The translations under genes and the position numbers were made by a program. DNA of 64,000 bases from Ustulina deusta (taxonomy: Eukaryota; Ascomycota; Sordariomycetes; Xylariales; Xylariaceae). Below the pieces are notes generated by a model, which was not told where the DNA came from, searched no databases, and was given only the letters and a program-made list of their open reading frames with translations. Shown in pieces: positions 21,713 through 33,463 of this stretch. The stretch spans positions 1,116,001 through 1,180,000 of the forward strand of contig JAJNNX010000007.1 in assembly GCA_023159155.1 (NCBI GenBank), read 5' to 3'. The first letter of the stretch is position 1, and each line of letters starts with the position of its first letter.

Positions 21713-24700
21713 TCACCCATCAGACTCTTCATTATCTGATTCTTCCTCGTCGTCGGAGTCATCAAGCGCAGCAAAGTTAGTCGTCAACCTCGGGCTAGAG
21801 TCCTCAACGTAATCGATTCGCTCACGCCAATGTCTCGCAAGCGTCTGGCGGAACTCGCAATGGCCGGAGTATTTTAATATTTCGACTACACGGTCCATCC
21901 CCGAGACGCCCTTCTTGTTCCTCGGCTGGTACGTGACGCCCCATTTTAGACATGCGGTGAGACAGAAAGCCGACCGTTTAGCGATACATTCCATCCTCCA
22001 CTTAGGTGCGTCGTTGGGCGAGAGTGTCTCGACGTAATCGCATATCATGTGTACGATCGTGTTCCCATCTTCGTCACAGATACTGGGATCCAAGCCGGTC
22101 TTGAATAGAAGGGAGAACATCTTAGGCTTTTGGCGGCGACACGCGGCCTTTGCGTAGGGAAGCATCAAGTACGTCCTCGCCATCTTCGACAGTTCCATTT
22201 CAGTGAAGAATGCATCAAACTCTAAAGCTTTGAGCATCACTCGGACCACACTGGTCGAGGAGAACTCGATTGCCCATCCGAGAGGAGTCGTACCCTCGAA
22301 TTCGAATGCCGCCCTGGCCTTCAGTTTGGACTCGGGGTCCAGGGTATGGACCTGGCTATTTGGTCTCGCAGGAAGACGTTTATGAACATCCGCCCCGTTT
22401 CTTATTAGTTCCTCAATGATTTCGGTCTTGTCTACACAGATACCAAGTGCGGCACACAGGTGTAGTGGAGTTGTTGGAATTGTTACCACACCTGTAGATT
22501 CGTCATCTTTGATTGTAAAAATCTGGTCCACATCGAATCCCTTGGAACCAAGGAGAGCTTCGAATATCTCCTCCAGATGGGTCAGCGGAGTGGGGGAATT
22601 GATGACGGTCATCCAGTGTGTTGAGATTTCTTCATCGGTGGGGGAGCCGTAATGTTTGTGACAGGCTATCTCTTCCACGGCCACGATTAGTCCGCGATGG
22701 ATGGCGATATCAAGAAAGCCCATGTTGCGGTCTCGTGTCGATTTCCCGGGCGGACTACTATGGATAGAGGCACCATAGTCCAACAAGAGCCTAATCATAT
22801 CCGTATCTTCATTAAAGGCAGCTACGACCGTCAGCGGTTGACCTTCTTGGGTACATTCATCTGGATCTGCTCCGTGACCCAGTAACAACTCGGCGGTACG
22901 AGCGTCCTCCATCATACAAGCAGTGGACAGCAGGCTGTTTCCATCTTTGTTCCGAGAGTCGATCGGGGCCCCTTCACCAATCAAGAATGCAGCACATTCC
23001 TCGCTCCCAGAGTTGATAGCATCGTGGACAAGCTCGTAGCTGCGGACTCGAGGGGCAGTATCTGGAAAACGATGCAGAATGTGATGCAGGCCCTCAGCAA
23101 TATCGTGATCAAGGAAATACCGTATAAGATCCTCAAATTGCTTCTCACGTGGCCGATTAAAGCCGTTCTCGAGCAGCAGGTTAGAGATATCGAAATTTGT
23201 CCCCAGAATACTTGCATATACGAGATTCGGTTCCACGATTGCCATTTCTACAGCTCTTTTATATCTGAGCAACAGAGCTACTACTTCCAACTTGTCTTCG
23301 TGTCCATAAGGCAATGTACAGATAATCCGGAAAGCGTCGGCTATATCGACATCGTCGGTTGTGTCAGATTCTTTAGCGTCAGGTCTCAAGTCAAAATCTA
23401 CGGGCGGAGCAGGCGTTTGGGCCATTGCTTCGAGCAGGACTCGGACAGTGTTGAGCATAACCCCCCTCGGGGACGTTCGTGATACCTCCGAAGATTGCTC
23501 TACGGCCTTACTAAGGGCACTCACGCCGAAGGCAACCCGCTCACGAGCACGCACATCGGCCCCTGCATGCAAGAGAGCCTTCACCACGTCAACTCTGTGA
23601 AAAGAAGCAGCTTTCAGAAGCGCTGTGGTACCATCGATTCCCTTCTGGTTTACGTCTATTCCATGTTTGATCAGCCTGTTCACAAGCTCGAGTCGGAACT
23701 CCAGTTGTTGTGATGAACGAGATGATGGGAAGTCGGGAGCTCCCGCAACGGCAGCGAGATGGAAGTAGACAGCCTTTTCGCCATGGGTTCCGGATTCGCA
23801 TTCGGGCGTGGCGCCGAGATCGAGAAGCCGAAGGGCCTCGGCGTAATAACCCAGTACGCAAGCATGACCTAAAGCATTGAGGGGCCCGATTTTGGCATTC
23901 ATGTCTGAGCCGTGTTCCAGAAGGAAATCGAGGATAGCCCAATTGCCTCGGAAAAATGCGTAGGCCCATGGTGTCAGATTGTTGTGATCACGAACTGTCA
24001 CGTCGGTTTGGTAACCCCCGTCGACTAGAGCCCGTGCTGTATCGAGAAGATCGACTGTGCAGGCGGAATGAAGGGCAGTAAACCGGCGTTCATCCCGTCC
24101 GAGGCGCCGAGTTGTGAGGTTTGTGGAGGCCCCGCGCGACAGCAGGAGTCTCGACGTGGACTCGTGTCCGTGGCACATGGAGGTATGGAGAGGCGTCCAG
24201 AGAGGCGCGACGCCGCGCTCGGGAGGGGCGGCACATCTGCAAAAGAGGCGCGAGAGGGCATTGATGTCGGCGCCATTGTCCAACAGCAGGTTGACGAGCT
24301 CATCGTTGCCCCAGGCGGCGGCAATGTGGAGAGGGGTCCAATAGCATCGTTGTGGGAAAGTCAGGTCGGATGTGTACTGGTTGCGGCGATATGCCCGGAA
24401 GAGTGCCTGCGCCATGACGTCCTCGGCGAACAAGCCCAACTCGGCCCTCCCGAGTCCGTCCGTCTCGTCGTCGACAGCATAGTCGCCCTCCTCGACCTCG
24501 AAGTACTCGATCATGTCGATCATGTCGGGATCGAGAGCAGCGTGCGACGTGAGCCATTCGAAGACATCCCGGCGGACCTCGACGCGCTCTCTCGCCTGTC
24601 GATAAAGGGTGCGGGCGTCTTCTGGTTCGTTTGCTTCGTTTGCTGCATCGTGCAGGCCGCGTAGTGTCCGCCATCTCGGCCCGCTCTGCGCCCACGCAGC

Positions 24701-24931
24701 ATTGGGATTGGCGCCAGCGTCTAACAGCCGCTGGACGGTGCTGAGACGGCCCTCGTCACAAGCCCAGCACATCAGCGCAGCATCGTCTTTGACATGGCGG
24801 TACAGCAGGGGAGTAAGGGCGGCGTGCAGAGCGCGACAGGAACGGCTCCATGACGACAAGTCGGTGGGGCCACCGAGGTATCCGGCGATGCAGTAGAGGA
24901 GCTCGATGGGCAGACGGAGAGCGGGAGGCAT
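21713..24931 (-). CDS. Large ankyrin-repeat protein with F-box-like N-terminus
   Basis: A single 1072-codon exon. Residues about 4-45 (L-R-L-P-I-E-L-L-Y-C-I-A-G-Y-L, then S-C-R-A-L-H) resemble an F-box or the short N-terminal helix pair that often precedes ankyrin repeats in fungi. Ankyrin units are spread through the rest, for example T-P-L-H-I-A-A-A-W-G-N (about 200), T-P-L-H-T-S-M-C-H-G-H, T-A-L-L-K-A-A-S and L-G-H-G-A-D-P-D. The last 20 residues are very acidic (D-D-E-E-E-S-D-N-E-E). The likely role is protein binding, possibly as an SCF ubiquitin-ligase adaptor if the F-box is real; that is inference. Fungal genomes carry many rapidly changing members, often near repeats. Confidence 0.9.
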   Translation of the reverse strand: MPPALRLPIELLYCIAGYLGGPTDLSSWSRSCRALHAALTPLLYRHVKDDAALMCWACDEGRLSTVQRLLDAGANPNAAWAQSGPRWRTLRGLHDAANEANEPEDARTLYRQARERVEVRRDVFEWLTSHAALDPDMIDMIEYFEVEEGDYAVDDETDGLGRAELGLFAEDVMAQALFRAYRRNQYTSDLTFPQRCYWTPLHIAAAWGNDELVNLLLDNGADINALSRLFCRCAAPPERGVAPLWTPLHTSMCHGHESTSRLLLSRGASTNLTTRRLGRDERRFTALHSACTVDLLDTARALVDGGYQTDVTVRDHNNLTPWAYAFFRGNWAILDFLLEHGSDMNAKIGPLNALGHACVLGYYAEALRLLDLGATPECESGTHGEKAVYFHLAAVAGAPDFPSSRSSQQLEFRLELVNRLIKHGIDVNQKGIDGTTALLKAASFHRVDVVKALLHAGADVRARERVAFGVSALSKAVEQSSEVSRTSPRGVMLNTVRVLLEAMAQTPAPPVDFDLRPDAKESDTTDDVDIADAFRIICTLPYGHEDKLEVVALLLRYKRAVEMAIVEPNLVYASILGTNFDISNLLLENGFNRPREKQFEDLIRYFLDHDIAEGLHHILHRFPDTAPRVRSYELVHDAINSGSEECAAFLIGEGAPIDSRNKDGNSLLSTACMMEDARTAELLLGHGADPDECTQEGQPLTVVAAFNEDTDMIRLLLDYGASIHSSPPGKSTRDRNMGFLDIAIHRGLIVAVEEIACHKHYGSPTDEEISTHWMTVINSPTPLTHLEEIFEALLGSKGFDVDQIFTIKDDESTGVVTIPTTPLHLCAALGICVDKTEIIEELIRNGADVHKRLPARPNSQVHTLDPESKLKARAAFEFEGTTPLGWAIEFSSTSVVRVMLKALEFDAFFTEMELSKMARTYLMLPYAKAACRRQKPKMFSLLFKTGLDPSICDEDGNTIVHMICDYVETLSPNDAPKWRMECIAKRSAFCLTACLKWGVTYQPRNKKGVSGMDRVVEILKYSGHCEFRQTLARHWRERIDYVEDSSPRLTTNFAALDDSDDEEESDNEESDG

Positions 24932-25388
24932 TGTGGGCGATTATCGGCACGCAATCGCATTCATTGCTGCACTGTTTGTGGAATCAGATGGCAAGTCTGC
25001 ACGAGCAGTCGAACGAGGGGTGCCGACGAGTGTCGGAGAAGTGTGTCGGAGAGGTGTGTCGCACTAAATAAGGTTTGGGGCACAGTGCTAATTGTACCGC
25101 CCTCCCATCTATCTCATGGCTCGAGCTCGCCCGTTCGCGTGACACAGGAGAGGCGGGTGACCGACACCAAACCGAAGTACCGCACCGCCACAATGAGTGA
25201 TCGAAGGCTCTCGTACCCAACTTGAACTGGATAGATAGCCTATGCCCACTTCTACACCTCTATGATTCCATCTTGCTTTATACCTTTGACCATGTATCAG
25301 GCCACCCCTGCTATCTCATGGTGCAGATTGTTGTCAATTGACCTCTGCCTTAGAATCACTGGCAAATCAGTAGTGGTGGCCAGAATAG
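24932..25388. other. Promoter side of the ankyrin gene
   Basis: No gene seen. Upstream region of the - strand ankyrin gene and 5' flank of the decayed 2EXR gene. Confidence 0.5.
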
Positions 25389-25939
25389 ATGGCCATTCTG
25401 GTGTGGCCAGATATCACTCCTCCCACTGCTGCCGAACGAGCCTCTGGAGAGGATCCAGGACTTTGGGATAGTAGCTCGAGCCTAGACGACCATGCGCGGA
25501 GGAAGCAAGCCTTCTACGAGAAGAGACGGTCGGAACGCGATAAGTAGTTAGATACAGAAGCAACCGACCTTCCCCCAATTTTCATCTTTACCACCGGAGC
25601 TCCGTCGAAGTGTGTGGGAGCTAGCAATGGAAGAGCCTGCCAGGGCACTTATCACAATCTCAGCATGCACGCTCAACCCTAAAGCCGCTAATTCTGGGTG
25701 CAGTACAATATCATCTCTCGCGTCGAATGAGCAGCGATGGTGTTACTACCTTGTATGCTTATCAATCACGAACTCACAAAATCGCTTTGAAATATTACCG
25801 AAGCGCCTTTCGTGCACTGAGAGGGCGAAGGGGGGTTATCGCAGTATATCTCGCAGCTCTACAGGTTGATGGATGCGCATTCGACCTACTACCCTTAGGT
25901 GACCTCGGAGCTGGTGACAGAATTCAGCTTTACGGATAG
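25389..25939 (+). pseudogene. 2EXR-domain protein relic (stop and frameshifts)
   Basis: From an ATG at 25389 the frame reads to a TAG at the end of R-S-E-R-D-K (CAG to TAG would give Gln) and goes on as L-D-T-E-A-T-D-L-P. After a shift at a run of five C (about 25572) the next frame gives F-P-Q-F-S-S-L-P-P-E-L-R-R-S-V-W-E-L-A, the hallmark start of fungal 2EXR domains (F-x-x-F-x-x-L-P-x-E-L-R-x-x-I-W). A third frame from 25727 gives S-R-T-H-K-I-A-L-K-Y-Y-R-S-A-F, the later R-E-S-R-x-x-A-L-x-x-Y motif. So one gene is present in three frames and is dead. The domain's function is unknown; it is expanded in fungi. Confidence 0.6.
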
Positions 25940-28345
25940 AGGTATTTGGGATGATTACAAATAACGCCCGCAGTGACAAGCTTCGAAAAGTTCTTGGTGC
26001 TCCTAACTTGAAGAGGTTTGTGACATTTCAATGTTTACAAAGCTTTTCATTCGAGAAGCGATTAACACTTGGTAGGTTATTATCGGATCAACGTACTCTA
26101 GATATCAACTGGCTAATTTGTTACCTCTTGAATCCAGGTACCTAATAGTTGGCCAGACTTTCTAGATTTTATCTATATGTAATTCTTAATTTTCTATTTT
26201 CTAATATCATCAACTTCATATTTGTGGCTATTTTCGTTATTTCATTATGGACCTTCAAAGTTGTTGAGCTTGGGTGGAAAACACATTCTATTAGATTGGG
26301 CGATTACGGACGTTTGGTCCCGAAGGAATGGGTGCTATTCTTAATAGGACCGACCTTAGGACTTTCATTCCCTTTCTCTAAGCCATCTCTATAACTGTCT
26401 ATACCAAGCCGTTGAATGGTATCGCTACCTTGGCGTGGATTTGTGGGAAGATATCTTCGTCTACTTAAGGACTAGGGACTCTCCTTAAGGGCGTCGCCGT
26501 GGTTACATCCTTTCCTATAACGAGGCGATAGCTTAATTATGTAGGAGGGTCTGTGTAGGCGGTCATATGAAGTAAGCTAGTGTGCAATTATCTACGAACC
26601 TCTCGTTGGCCCCGTGCTGTTCTATCTTCACTGAAGTCCTTCCGCTGAAATCGGCGGGGCATGAAGCATCTTGCGGAGTGTCCCCTCTTCACGGATCGCG
26701 CACTATACGTCATCGGTGCTGCCAGTTCAGCTATATCAAATAAGTACCTAGATAGGCACCATGAATATCAGAAGCGTGCCGTCTCCTCTTGATTGGGCCG
26801 ATTATCAAGCACCATGACGGACAGGCCGCCCACCAAATGAGATATATCAAGTTGTGCGATCAACGACTAAGAGCGCTCTCCCATTCTCTTTGCAAGGTTT
26901 TCATTATTCCAGCGGCAGTTAGCAGATGAGTTCATATCGTATATCGCTCCTGGCGTTTCCTATCACAGCACTATAACATTAGCAGTTGCCGCTCAACTAG
27001 ACAGTATTACTACATGTCCTTGAATATTATGATGGCATACTGATACTGACCACGAACCGGATAAAGTCACTTGATATCGCTGTCCAAAGCCACATTCGAA
27101 AACACTCACAACAATAATACATTTGGTCCTAGAAAACTAACCAGTATTAGACCTAGCCGTCAAGTTTACAGAGCTTAATCGGGTACAAAAAAAACCAACA
27201 TTTACCTTTCCTTCCCGGAGCAGCTTGCCAATAAAGGCCTTGTTCACGCTTTGCCAGGTCTTAGGGCGTGGGCTAGCAACGATGGAAAGCGATATAACTC
27301 CAACGGCCGGCAGATTCGTAATGTGTTGTCAACTGCGCCAGGCATTGAGAGGATGATACAGAGATAGGTGAATCAGCCAGCGAACTTGATGGGTCGCCAA
27401 CAAATTTGGGAACGCTGTTGGACGACAGCTGGGAACCTGTTATCTCTTTTAGGCGTGAGGTTTTGACATTTCTCTTATGCGTTCGGGGAATCACTGGTTA
27501 TGCTACACTAAGAATTTATGAGACCTAAGCAGATTAGCGTTAGAATGAGATGGATACGGACGGTTATGTCTTTCTAATTTAGCAAATGTGACGCTATGTG
27601 AATGAGGAGATACATCTCCAAAACGCCATTTTGTTGCCTGTCGTGTACGCAAGTTGGGACTTTAATCGTGGCTGATGCTTTCATACGGCCGCGCTTGTCA
27701 GCTACCAGACCAGATTCTCCGTATAGAGCTTGTTGAAATAGTGGATGAGGGCCGGTGCATTGGCGTCCACCCTCTTCCGACCGTCTAAGGCGCCGATAAG
27801 ATCACGCATTAAGAAGGAATACTGAACGGTATAGGATTCCACACTCTTGAGACGGTCCAGGATAAAGCCGCACGAGGCACTTCAGCCTCTAGGGGCAAAA
27901 ATGAGCTATTTCTGTTGCACTTAGTGATGGTAACCTCTACTTAGGTATTTCATTGTTCCATTTAATAAACTATGTAGGTATCTACCTACATTATGTAGGG
28001 AACTAGGTACTTTCAGATATGTAGAAGCAACAGAGGTCATACATACATCCTACAGTTGGATTAGGTACATGAATATCCAGAGGCATCGGAGGTCCCTTCG
28101 TTAAAGTTGGGGTTCCGAACTAACCTCTTCTGGTTAATTAGGGGGACTACTTACCCCTGTATATCTATCCCGGTTCCCACAAAAGTCAGAACAAATTAAG
28201 TTCTAGTGTAAGACGGGTTAGCCAATCATAACCCACTCGACATCCTATTTAGACATTCCTAACTGACAAGTTGTCCACAATCAGCAGGGAGTAGTTACCT
28301 ACGACCAAAACAACCTCCATACACCTTTCTGTCTCGAACATCACG
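25940..28345. other. Gene-poor stretch, nothing recognised
   Basis: About 2.4 kb of normal composition with only short frames. Some of 25950-26150 may still belong to the 2EXR relic. TACCTA/TAGGTA motifs cluster at 27970-28012. Confidence 0.5.
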
Positions 28346-28417
28346 ATGCTCAATTACACAGCGCGTTGCAATGGGTCCCAGGGCGTCGACTTCCCCGCAA
28401 TGGCAAACCCTTCTTAG
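28346..28417 (+). promoter_or_regulatory. Upstream ORF overlapping the QC start codon
   Basis: An ATG at 28346 opens a 23-codon frame that ends in TAG at 28415-28417, in a different frame from the main ATG at 28371. Scanning ribosomes would meet it first, so it could lower translation of the main frame. It could equally be upstream of the real transcript start. Confidence 0.3.
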
Positions 28418-29625
28418 TTTGCTGGGTTTCATCTACGCACTGCACCTCGCTGCACCGGTGCTGGCCTACGTCGAACTCTCCGACGCGGCCCTGCGAAACG
28501 TACCGAGCGGCGCCGATGTCCTGAACCCGCACACCGGCTCCCTGCTCTCCCCGATTCTGGTTCCACGAGTTCCCGGGACTCCCGGGTCCGCCGCCGCGCA
28601 GCGCCACATGGTCGACTTCTTCGCGCGCGAGCTCCCGCAATGGCGTCTCGAGTGGCAGAACTCGACGTCCCGCACGCCTGCGACGGGAACGGCGGAGATT
28701 CCCTTTTCGAACCTCGTCTTCACGCGCGATCCGCCTTGGGCAAAGGGGAACGGGGATGTCGGACGCCTCGCACTCGTCGCGCACTACGATTCGCTGTATC
28801 AGCCGGAGGGCTTCATCGGCGCGACCGACAGCGCGGCACCATGCGCCATACTGATGCAGGTCGCGCGAGGTATCGACGCCGCCTTGTCGAAGAAATGGGA
28901 GGCCATGGAGGAATCTGGCGATGCGGGGCTCGGGCTTGAGGATGACGAGAAGGGTGTTCAAATATTGCTCCTCGATGGAGAGGAGGCCTGGGTGACGTGG
29001 ACAGACACCGATTCGCTATATGGCGCCAGGTACGTGTGTAGATATCATGAGAAAGCAGGCATGCCATACAATTGTGAGAGTGAGGGCTCATCAATACTAC
29101 AGGTCTCTCGCCGAGAAGTGGGAGGCAGAAATGTACCCCGCGCAATCGACATATGAGACTCCGCTCGCCGCCATCAACCTCTTCGTCCTACTAGATCTGC
29201 TGGGAGCGGCGGATCCGCACGTGCCGTCGTATTTCGCCGCGACACACTGGGCGTACCAAGGCATGGCGAAGATTGAGATGCGGATGCGGAAGTTGGGGTT
29301 ATTAGCCACGCAGCCGAAAACCCCGTTTTTACCTGAAAGTGAGAAGACGGCTGAACTGTTCAGACACGACGGCTTTGTCGGAGATGACCACGTCCCATTT
29401 ATGGCCCGTGGTGTGCCAATACTACACATCATCCCAACGCCATTTCCGCCCACGTGGCACACTATGGACGACGACGGGGATCACCTCGATCCGGCTAGCA
29501 TTGGCGATTGGGCCAAGATTGTCACTGCGTTCGCTGCCGAATGGCTAGAGCTAGATGAGTTCATGGGCCCGGTGACCCATAATAAGGACGAGAGACAGGA
29601 AATCAGGCGTAGGTCTGAGTTATAA
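28371..29625 (+). CDS. Glutaminyl-peptide cyclotransferase-like M28 protein, two exons
   Basis: Exon 1 28371-29029 and exon 2 29103-29625 join through a 73-bp intron (GTACGT donor, CTACAG acceptor), giving 393 aa. An N-terminal hydrophobic segment (about 13-32) fits a signal peptide or anchor. Family motifs are clear: A-H-Y-D-S (137-141), G-A-T-D-S-A-x-P-C-A (150-159), L-L-D-G-E-E-A-W (200-207), D-S-L-Y-G (214-218) and P-T-W-H-T (336-340). Asp153, Glu204 or 205 and His339 match the zinc ligands of human QPCT. The family turns N-terminal Gln into pyroglutamate on proteins in the secretory pathway. Its position two genes from an ER glycosylation subunit is likely coincidental. Confidence 0.88.
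29030..29102 (+). other. Intron of the QC-like gene
   Basis: GTACGT donor at 29030, acceptor CTACAG ending 29102. Splits an Arg codon AG|G. The two exons rejoin the D-S-L-Y-G-A-R and S-L-A-E-K stretches of the family. Confidence 0.85.
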
Positions 29626-31336
29626 CTTATATTTGGCCCAGCCACTATCTTGGTAGTCAAGGGACTGTGCGAAGCATCTGCTGTTATGGCACATGTTACA
29701 GACCCATTGCTGTGAAACTGGTCGATTGCAGGACATGTTTATTCATTAGATGCAATAGACACATCGAGGTAATTCAAGCCCGGCCGGGAATATATAATGC
29801 CTTCCACGGAAGGGGAACAAGGTGTCTTGCTTGTCGCGTGTATACTCCCGGCAGCCGATAGGCTAGAAAATATAACCTTCGACCGGGGCACATGGGATAG
29901 GCAGTGGACTACATATGAAGATAATTGATTCAAAAAAAATAAACAATCTCGCCAGCTCGAACAGGCACCCTAAAAGTTGCAAAAAGAACCACAGGGCTTA
30001 AGGCGAACTCAACATCCCTGGACCGGAAAACCCTTGAATGCCTATGGCCCTGCCTCTGACACAAGGGTTTGTCCTTACGACTAGATTTACCACTGAGCCA
30101 CCAACGTGGTTCGTGTAATAGTGGGAACGTCTGTTGAAGTGAGGCGCACATATCGAGATTTATAACCTTCTGAAGCTATCCCCATTTCTATTGGCCAGAA
30201 TCTCTTGTCTGCGATACACCCCCTTTCCCTCCACTCACCTTAGGTACCTACATGGTCTATATCCAACTCGTAGAGCGCTCTTGTACCTTGGTATCTGTTC
30301 AAGGCACGGGCACCTACTTCTATAGGGTATACATGCACGCGCTATTGTGTTCAAACCCACACAACCCGTGTATACCATAATGGTGCACTGGTTCTATCAG
30401 GGTACTCTCTCTCTCTCTCGGTATATGAAATCGAAGCTGCCTAGCAGGCGTCATAGGATTACTTTTGACTCGACAACAGACCATGCAGTATTACCTTTAT
30501 ATAAAAAGGTAACTTTTCTTATAAAAACACTGATATAGAATAACAGATTACAATTTTGTTGAATACCTGATACTTTCTCTGTTAGTCAATATGCCAAGTT
30601 GAAATACCTGCCACCACTGCTTTCAACTTATAGTCTAAGATACATACATTTGACTCCCCCCATCACCTCGCATTCTTATTGCCTTCTCTCTATCTTTTGT
30701 TTTGATTTGACATATCGAGATGCAAATATAAGAATAAACTCACCGTGATATTGTAGTTGTGGTAAATAGCGTTTATGTTTCCAGTCTTTATCACAACATG
30801 GGCACAGGTTCGGATCAAACAAGAAGCGCGTCTCTGACTAATAGCGGAGCTATTATATTCCAATAAAGAATTACTGAAATATAATTAAGGGACAAACTCG
30901 TCTAAAATTCTGAACATGTTCTTATGGTATATCTATTCTAGGATAACTTGAGGGGGAAAAGGAGATAGGTACAGATATTGTGTTTCCGCAGTTCACTATA
31001 GTTCACTATGTGTGCAATGGATGTGGAGTCGGATTCACGGTACGTAGGTACCTACCTTAGGTACCTTAGGTGCCAAGCCAGCCACAGGGGGACCTCATGT
31101 GGGTACCTTCCTTCTCCACACTCCCGCCTTAATGGCAGCTAGAATGGGTGGAAACAGGTGTCCAATTGACGAAAAGGGCCACGCCATCTCCAAAACTGCA
31201 CACAGCATCTCTACCTACCTAGAGACCGACCTACTTACACTACCGACCACAGCAGCCTCATCGTGTCCCGGGAGCTGACAACACCAGTCCTCGATGCACT
31301 GAGCACCAACAATACTCACTCCTTCACGCGACCGCC
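29626..31336. other. Intergenic, no gene seen
   Basis: 1.7 kb between the QC-like gene and SWP1, including the SWP1 promoter. It holds a (CT) run at about 30405-30418 and a cluster of TACCTA/TAGGTA palindromes at 31040-31073. No supported frame. Confidence 0.55.
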
Positions 31337-32609
31337 ATGCGATTCCTCCATTCCCTCGTGACCCCCCTGGTGCTCCTGGCTGCCGGTGCAGCTCAGGCAG
31401 CTTCTGCTTCGTCTTGGGGATTCGATGATGCAACGGTCCAGGTCAATGCCAAGAAGGGCGCTGGTAGCAAAGAGCGGTACGTGGCTTCGTCCTCGAGATT
31501 CCGCACTCCCATCTATACTCCCGTCTATGCTGCCCTTGCACAGAGATGCCATGGGAACAAGGCGTTGCATTTAATTGTTTGCGCTTGGCAAACACAGCAA
31601 TCGCAATCAGAATCGTCGATAGCTGGCTAACATCAACAACAGCTTCTCCGAGACGAAACCATTATCCCACCCCGTCGCCATCGGCAACACAGAGAGCATC
31701 AAGGTTCTGTTGGTAGCGAAAGACGACGGCAAGGGCAAGCGCCCACATCAAGCCTTCGTCGTCCTGCAGGATGAGCTCTCCGGTCTTGAAGCGCCATTCC
31801 CCATGACGGTCAAAGAGAACGGCAAGGCTGTTGTCGACATTGTACGTCACTCCCATCGCTTTCCTTCCTGGTCCATCTCCAGCCCAGTACAAACGACCCT
31901 ATGCCTATCTTTATCGCTAATCACTCCTCACCCTGTCTTCCAGAAATACGCCGACCTTCCCGTCCAACTCGCGACCTCGACCGCTCCCCTCAAGGCGTCC
32001 GTGGTGCTGGCCTCCTTCGGATCGTCGCAGGGACTGAACACGCCCGTCTTCTCCGTGACGCTGAAAACCGACCCCAACGCGACACCTCTCGTCTACGAGA
32101 AACCCCTGCGCTACGGCAAGCGCGAGCTAATCCACCACACCTTCCGCGCCGACCCCAAGAACCCGCCCAAGATTATCTCGGCGTTCTTCTCACTAGCCGT
32201 CCTAGCTACAGTGCCTGTGCTGTTCGTTGGTGTACGTTTCTTTCTACTCTCTAATTATAAACCCATACACAATGCTTTTCCGATACTGCGCAAGACAGAT
32301 TATATGCACATAAGGGGACTTTATTCTAAGCTCGAGTTGAAGATGAAGGAAGCTAACCTCAATAAACAGTGGCTCGCCCTAGGCGCCAATGTATCCCACC
32401 TGCAGAGTGCCCTCCGCAACGCGCCCATCGCCCACGGCGTCTTTTTCGGCTCTCTCGTCGCCCTCGAGGGCGTCTTCTACCTGTACTACGTAAGCTGGAC
32501 CCTCTTCGAGGTCCTTCCCATCATCGGCGTCGTCGGCGCCGCCACCTTCCTAAGCGGCGTCAAAGCTCTCAGCGAAGTGCAGAGTCGACGTCTCGCCGGA
32601 GAGCGGTGA
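31337..32609 (+). CDS. SWP1: Oligosaccharyltransferase subunit Swp1 / ribophorin II, four exons
   Basis: Exons 31337-31476, 31643-31841, 31944-32231 and 32370-32609 join in frame to 288 aa, matching yeast Swp1 (286 aa). There is a signal peptide (about 1-21, ending A-Q-A), a luminal domain with F-S-E-T, V-L-L-V-A-K-D-D and Q-A-F-V-V-L-Q-D, and a conserved loop Y-E-K-P-L-R-Y-G-K-R-E-L-I-H-H-T-F-R before three C-terminal membrane segments (S-A-F-F-S-L-A-V-L, G-V-F-F-G-S-L-V-A-L, V-L-P-I-I-G-V-V). Swp1 is a non-catalytic part of the ER complex that transfers N-glycans to Asn-x-Ser/Thr. It converges with the phosphotransferase gene on the other strand, with 3' ends 854 bp apart. Confidence 0.92.
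31477..31642 (+). other. SWP1 intron 1
   Basis: GTACGT donor, GCTAAC branch point at 31625-31630, ACAG acceptor. 166 bp, splits an Arg codon CG|C. Confidence 0.85.
31842..31943 (+). other. SWP1 intron 2
   Basis: GTACGT donor, pyrimidine-rich end, TTCCAG acceptor. 102 bp, phase 0. Confidence 0.85.
32232..32369 (+). other. SWP1 intron 3
   Basis: GTACGT donor, GCTAAC branch point near 32352-32357, AACAG acceptor. 138 bp, phase 0. Confidence 0.85.
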
Positions 32610-33463
32610 TTCTTGGCTCCGACAACAGCAATATGCAATGGAGTCTGATGGATGCGTCATGTCCCCGCTGGTCCCGCTAGATGAGGGGCGCAAGGAAGGG
32701 CAATAAAAAAGAGGATCCAATGGTCTTTTCAAAGGACCAGGGAAACGAAAATACATTGCATCGCATTGCGAGCATGAGACATGTGAGATAGACTAGAACT
32801 ATACTGTACAGGTGTACAACAAGAAACAAAAAAAGCTTTGATTTTCCTGTCTCCGGTTTGGTCCTCATCAATGAAAGAAAGGTCCAAAACGTTCGTGTCT
32901 ATTCCACCATTTACTCCATCTCAATTCCCAGGACAAGACGCAAGACGCAAGACGTGGTATGCTCGTTTCTTGATTTTCTTGCCTTCGCCGCTTCCCTTGG
33001 TCTATATAGGTATTTATTGATACACTGTGCTGTACTGTCCTAGATCTCCGCCACCTGCTCGCTGTGAGTATACGTCGATCCACGTACCAACCGACTCTGA
33101 TCGTACCATGATATATTTCTTTTGTTCGTTTCCGCTCTTTCTCCTGCCTGGGAAGAGGGTTAGCGTCTTTTCCACGTGTACTGCCCCCGCCTCTCCTAGG
33201 TTTCCCTGTTAATGTGCCCACCGCCTGTCTATCTAGCAGCTCGTCTGCCCGCGTCGTCTCAGTTGAGTTTAATTTCATTACAAATTATATATCATACATA
33301 CGAGGGTGGAAATTTGACCCTCCCGACCACGTAACGAGGGAAGACTTTCTATGCCTTCGGGTGAGTAAGGACAGTGAACGGCGGCCAGACATTTCCTAGA
33401 AAGGAAAGGAATCCGCCTGCCACAAAGTGTGGCGGAAAAAATCGTGCAGCGAGGCCATTCTAT
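32610..33463. other. Shared 3' region of two convergent genes
   Basis: Holds the 3' untranslated parts of SWP1 (+) and the phosphotransferase (-). No supported frame. Confidence 0.6.

Noticed and set aside
23024..24664. Long + strand frames inside the ankyrin gene
   Set aside because: Antisense shadows of a clear 1072-codon coding exon.
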